From contig NZ_OY970459.1 in NCBI RefSeq assembly GCF_963853665.1, positions 2,976,001-3,040,000 on the forward strand: a stretch of DNA of 64,000 nt, written 5' to 3'. The stretch's first letter is position 1; each line of letters opens with the position of its first letter. Both the position numbers and the translations under genes were made by a program. The stretch comes from Mycobacterium decipiens (GTDB taxonomy: Bacteria; Actinomycetota; Actinomycetes; Mycobacteriales; Mycobacteriaceae). The notes beneath the pieces were generated by a model. That model saw nothing but the letters and a program-made list of their open reading frames with translations. It was not told the DNA's origin and did not search any database. Of this stretch, positions 60,844 through 64,000 are shown piece after piece.

Positions 60844-61971
60844 TCAGGAAACGGGCACCACGATCAGCTTGCGCGGCTGATTGTTGACCGACACGCAGCC
60901 GTCCTCGGTCACGACGACGATGTCCTCGATGCGGGCACCCCACCGGCCCGGCAGATAGATGCCGGGCTCGATAGAAAACGCCATGCCCGCCGCCAATGGC
61001 AGATCATTGCCAGCGACGATGTAGGGCTCCTCATGCACGCACAGCCCGATCCCGTGCCCGGTGCGGTGCACGAAGTACTCCGCGAGTCCAGCTTCGGCCA
61101 GCACCGCGCGGGCGGCGGCGTCCACCCGCGCGGCGGTCACCCCCGGACGGACTGTCTCAAAGGCCGCACGCTGAGCGCGCATCAAAACCGAATATTGTTG
61201 CGCTACATCAGAATCGGGTTCGCCGAGGCTATATGTGCGGGTTGAGTCGGAGTGGTATCCGGGCTCATAGGTACCGCCAATATCGACGACGATGATGTCC
61301 CCCACTCGCAGCTCACGATCCGAATATCCGTGATGCGGGTCGGCGCCGTGCGGGCCGGAGCCCACAATAATGAACGCCACCTCCGAATGCCCTTCGGCGA
61401 CAATCGCTTCAGCGATATCAGCGGCCACATCGGCCTCGGTTCGGCCCGGCACCAGAAACTCCGGCACCCGGGCATGCACCCGGTCGATCGCCGCACCGGC
61501 CCTGCGCAGCGCGTCGATCTCGGCTTCCTCCTTGATCATCCGCAGCCCGCGCAGCACATCGGTGGCCAATGTAGGCACCCCGCCCAACGCATCGGCCAAC
61601 GGCAGCAGGTGCAGCGCCGGCATGGAATCGGTGACGGCGATAGCCGCCGGCGCCCCTCCCAACGCGGCGCTCACCAACCCGTACGGGTCGTCGCCGTCGA
61701 CCCAATCGCACACGCGCAGGCCCAATTCCACCGCGGCGGATTCCTTGAGCGTGGCGAGTTCAAGCCGCGGCAGTACGACCGTCGGATCACCGGCGGCCGG
61801 CAACACCAGCGCGCTGAGTCGCTCGAACGTGTCCGCGCGCGAGCCGATGAGGTAACGCAGGTCATAGCCGGGGGTAATCACGAGACCGGCTAGGCCAGCG
61901 TCGGCGGTCGCGGCCGCCGCTGCGGCCAGCCGGCGGGCGTACACCCCGGCGTCGAATCGGCGGGAATCCAT
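60844..61971 (-). CDS. pepE: Xaa-Pro-type metallopeptidase PepE
   Basis: The 375-residue pita-bread (M24) peptidase has the metal ligands in [18 protein letters not shown], the histidine in [17 protein letters not shown], and [15 protein letters not shown] near the C-terminus. It probably removes N-terminal residues preceding proline. The length is the same as M. tuberculosis Rv2089c. ATG 61971 is the first good start. It converges with lppJ (13 bp apart) and is divergent from the exonuclease gene. The M. tuberculosis genes Rv2081c-Rv2088 are absent from this junction. Confidence 0.95.
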   Translation of the reverse strand: MDSRRFDAGVYARRLAAAAAATADAGLAGLVITPGYDLRYLIGSRADTFERLSALVLPAAGDPTVVLPRLELATLKESAAVELGLRVCDWVDGDDPYGLVSAALGGAPAAIAVTDSMPALHLLPLADALGGVPTLATDVLRGLRMIKEEAEIDALRRAGAAIDRVHARVPEFLVPGRTEADVAADIAEAIVAEGHSEVAFIIVGSGPHGADPHHGYSDRELRVGDIIVVDIGGTYEPGYHSDSTRTYSLGEPDSDVAQQYSVLMRAQRAAFETVRPGVTAARVDAAARAVLAEAGLAEYFVHRTGHGIGLCVHEEPYIVAGNDLPLAAGMAFSIEPGIYLPGRWGARIEDIVVVTEDGCVSVNNQPRKLIVVPVS

Positions 61972-62019
61972 GGCAGCCAGGTTAACCGCGTGCGGGCAAG
62001 CGCTGGCAGGATGGCCCGC

Positions 62020-62976
62020 ATGTCCGCACCCCTGTTGCTGCTCGACGGCGCCAGCATGTGGTTCCGCTCCTTCTTCGGCGTGCCGTCGTCGATCACCGCT
62101 CCCAACGGCCAGCCGGTCAACGCGGTTCGCGGATTCATCGACTCGGTGGCGGTGGTGGTCGCCCAGCAGCGGCCCAACCGGCTGGTGGTGTGCCTCGATC
62201 TGGATTGGCGGCCCCAGTTCCGGGTGGACCTCATCCCGTCGTACAAAACGCACCGGGTGGCCGAACCGGAGCCAGCGGGTCAGCCCGACCTCGAAGTGGT
62301 GCCCGACGAGCTGACCCCGCAGGTCGACATGATCATGGAACTGCTGGACGCCTTCGGGATCCCGACCGCAGGCGCCCCGGGTTTCGAGGCCGACGACGTG
62401 CTGGGCACGCTGGCAGCGAGCGAACGCAGCGACCCGGTGGTCGTGGTCAGCGGCGACCGTGACCTGCTGCAAGTGGTCACCGACGATCCCGTCGCCGTTC
62501 GCGTGCTCTATCTCGGCCGCGGGTTGGCGAAGGCCACCCTATTCGGACCCGCCGAGGTGGCCGAACGCTATGGGGTTCCGGTGGCTCGGGCCGGAGCCGC
62601 CTATGCCGAACTCGCGCTGCTGCGCGGCGATCCTTCCGACGGCCTGCCGGGTGTGCCCGGCGTCGGCGAGAAGACGGCGGCCAGTTTGCTGGCCCAGCAC
62701 GGCTCGCTGGATCAGATCGTGGCTGCCGCCCATGACCCCAAGTCCACGATGGCCAAGGGGCTGCGGACGAAACTGCTTGCCGCGGCGGACTATATCCAGG
62801 CGGCAGGCCCTGTGGTGCGGGTAGCCACCGACGCACCGGTCACGCTGTCGACGCCCACCGATGCGCTGCCACTGGCGGCAGCCGATCCGAAGCGCACCGC
62901 CGAACTTGCGACCCGATTCGGGGTCGGCTCGTCGATCGCGCGGCTACAGAAAACGCTCGACAGCCTGCCCGGGTGA
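62020..62976 (+). CDS. 5'-3' exonuclease-like protein (Rv2090-like)
   Basis: The 318-residue protein has the FEN1/PolA-type nuclease layout: [19 protein letters not shown] near the start, [24 protein letters not shown] and [12 protein letters not shown] (metal-binding acidic residues), then a helix-hairpin-helix [14 protein letters not shown]. It probably degrades flap or 5' ends in DNA repair. ATG 62020 was chosen with AGGA eight bases upstream; ATG 62011 and GTG 61990 are in frame. The M. tuberculosis gene is annotated longer, so the start may differ. Confidence 0.9.
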   Translation: MSAPLLLLDGASMWFRSFFGVPSSITAPNGQPVNAVRGFIDSVAVVVAQQRPNRLVVCLDLDWRPQFRVDLIPSYKTHRVAEPEPAGQPDLEVVPDELTPQVDMIMELLDAFGIPTAGAPGFEADDVLGTLAASERSDPVVVVSGDRDLLQVVTDDPVAVRVLYLGRGLAKATLFGPAEVAERYGVPVARAGAAYAELALLRGDPSDGLPGVPGVGEKTAASLLAQHGSLDQIVAAAHDPKSTMAKGLRTKLLAAADYIQAAGPVVRVATDAPVTLSTPTDALPLAAADPKRTAELATRFGVGSSIARLQKTLDSLPG

Positions 62977-62980
62977 ACAG

Positions 62981-63709
62981 CTATTGCGGTCGGCCGACCT
63001 CGTAGGTGCCCTTGTTGTCCTGGAAGGTCACCGTCACCCGCTTGGAGGCGCCGTCGATGCTCACCGTGCATTCGAAGGTGGCGCCCTTTTTGACGGTGGG
63101 GTCTGAGCCGTTGTTGCACTTGACGTCTTTGACGTTCTTGGCGCCGTAGCCGGTGGTCTCGTCGGTGAGAACCTGCTGCACACCGACCTGAGCCTTGGCG
63201 ACGTCCAGTTTGGTGGTGACGAAAAATCCGGGTGCCCAGAAACCGAGCACCAAGACGATGCCGATGAATAGCACGGCGATCACCCCGACCACGCCGCCGA
63301 TCACCGCCAGCGAACGCTTCGAACTCTGACTCGGCTGGTCATACGGACCGTATTGCCCGGGGTACTGGCCGGGCTGACCGTATTGAGCGGGCTGGCCGTA
63401 TTGGCCCGGCTGGCCGTACTGGCCCGGCTGCTGGTATTGGCCGTACTGACCGGGCGCACCGAACTGGGTGGCTTGTGAGCCGAAGTCGGACTGCCCATAG
63501 CCGGGCGTGGGTTGCGGGTATTGCTGGGGGTACGCCGGGTCAGCCGGCTGTTGGTACTGCGGTGTATACGCCGGGGCGTGCCACGTCGCATCCTGGGTCG
63601 GTTGCTGCTGCCAGGGAGATCCCGCCGCCACGGTTGGGTCCGAGGATTGATCGCCCTGGCCGGGCGGTGGCCACGGCTGCCTCGGGTCTGATCCCTGCGG
63701 TCCGCTCAT
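62981..63709 (-). CDS. DUF4333-type membrane protein with PGQYG repeats (Rv2091c-like)
   Basis: The 242-residue protein has an N-terminal 120-residue stretch rich in Gln, Pro, Tyr and Gly with tandem [12 protein letters not shown] units, a membrane helix ([20 protein letters not shown], near 135-155), and an extracytoplasmic domain with a cysteine pair ([20 protein letters not shown]) that matches the DUF4333 pattern. Repeat-rich cytoplasmic tails of this type may mediate protein interactions; no function is known. Convergent with the exonuclease gene, five bases apart. Confidence 0.9.
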   Translation of the reverse strand: MSGPQGSDPRQPWPPPGQGDQSSDPTVAAGSPWQQQPTQDATWHAPAYTPQYQQPADPAYPQQYPQPTPGYGQSDFGSQATQFGAPGQYGQYQQPGQYGQPGQYGQPAQYGQPGQYPGQYGPYDQPSQSSKRSLAVIGGVVGVIAVLFIGIVLVLGFWAPGFFVTTKLDVAKAQVGVQQVLTDETTGYGAKNVKDVKCNNGSDPTVKKGATFECTVSIDGASKRVTVTFQDNKGTYEVGRPQ

Positions 63710-63781
63710 CGTTTCTCCTCAGTCCGATTCTTTTCCTGGCCCTGAACTGGCCCCCGGATGTAACCGTAGCTGCGGCCCAGC

Positions 63782-64000
63782 CTACCCGGCGTCAACCGCG
63801 ACGACGCCGCGCCGAATGTCATTGATAGCGCGCTTGGCGGTGGCCCGCAGTTCGGGGTCGGGCGCAGCGTTGCGAACTTGGTCCAGCAGGTCGAGCACCT
63901 GGCGGCACCAGCGCACGAAATCCCCTGCCAGCAGTGTTGATTGGGAAGAGCCCGTCGCGTCGGCGGCGGCCAATGCCGCCGCCAGATCACCGGTTCGTGC
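63782..64000 (-). CDS. helY: ATP-dependent helicase HelY (C-terminal end)
   Basis: Only the last 72 residues are in the window; the gene continues past the right edge. They read ARTGDLAAALAAADATGSSQ and then ...DFVRWCRQVLDLLDQVRNAA, typical of the C-terminal helical end of Ski2-like DEAD/DEAH helicases (DSHCT region). M. tuberculosis has helY (Rv2092c) in this position. The helicase motifs lie outside the window, so the call rests on this tail and on synteny. Confidence 0.8.
   Translation of the reverse strand, partial: ARTGDLAAALAAADATGSSQSTLLAGDFVRWCRQVLDLLDQVRNAAPDPELRATAKRAINDIRRGVVAVDAG

Noticed and set aside
63340..63480. Tandem short repeats considered as a CRISPR or satellite
   Set aside because: They are in-frame PGQYG-type codon repeats of the Rv2091c-like protein, with no spacers.

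Overview
The window is high-GC actinobacterial DNA from a slow-growing Mycobacterium close to M. tuberculosis. Gene order from about 13.2 kb to the right end follows the M. tuberculosis Rv2047c-Rv2092c segment: pks12, rbpA, ppm1/lnt, fxsA, cobN, cobGHI(J), blaC, sigC, cobKML, Rv2073c-Rv2075c, Rv2078-lppJ, pepE, Rv2090, Rv2091c, helY. Several differences place it outside the tuberculosis complex proper. The lnt and ppm1 genes are separate. The zinc-independent ribosomal protein cluster and mazEF7 are missing from their usual places. BlaC lacks three loop residues. Comparisons with M. tuberculosis are from memory of that genome, not from a search.

The left 13 kb hold the most unusual content. 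It is the 3' part of a giant hybrid polyketide synthase/non-ribosomal peptide synthetase (AT-DH-KR-ACP, then C-A-PCP, C-A-PCP, E and a terminal thioester reductase), followed by its own MbtH-like chaperone gene. I know of no such locus beside pks12 in M. tuberculosis. The layout predicts a methyl-branched, unsaturated acyl dipeptide whose second residue is epimerised and which is released by reduction. The two adenylation domains have nearly identical flanks around a divergent specificity core.

From 13.2 to 28.4 kb, on the minus strand, are a two-domain SDR/phosphohistidine-domain protein and pks12, the bimodular fully reducing mycoketide synthase, which carries a 904-bp near-identical internal repeat. 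From 28.6 to 37.4 kb are a small zinc-finger-like protein, rbpA behind an ECF-type promoter, the fxsA-amidohydrolase-lnt-ppm1 operon, a dienelactone hydrolase, a DUF389 membrane protein and an F420-type oxidoreductase.

From 37.4 to 50.7 kb most of the genes are aerobic cobalamin genes: cobN; cobG-cobH-cobIJ; and Rv2073c-cobL-cobM-cobK, the last three cob genes coupled by 4-bp overlaps. Between them lie two methyltransferases, the class A beta-lactamase blaC and the ECF sigma factor sigC. From 51.5 to 60.8 kb are envelope, secretion and lipoprotein genes, including a three-gene block of Rv3899c/Rv2082-like proteins with a long proline-rich linker. The right end carries pepE, a 5'-3' exonuclease-like gene, a DUF4333-type membrane protein and the C-terminal end of helY, cut by the window.
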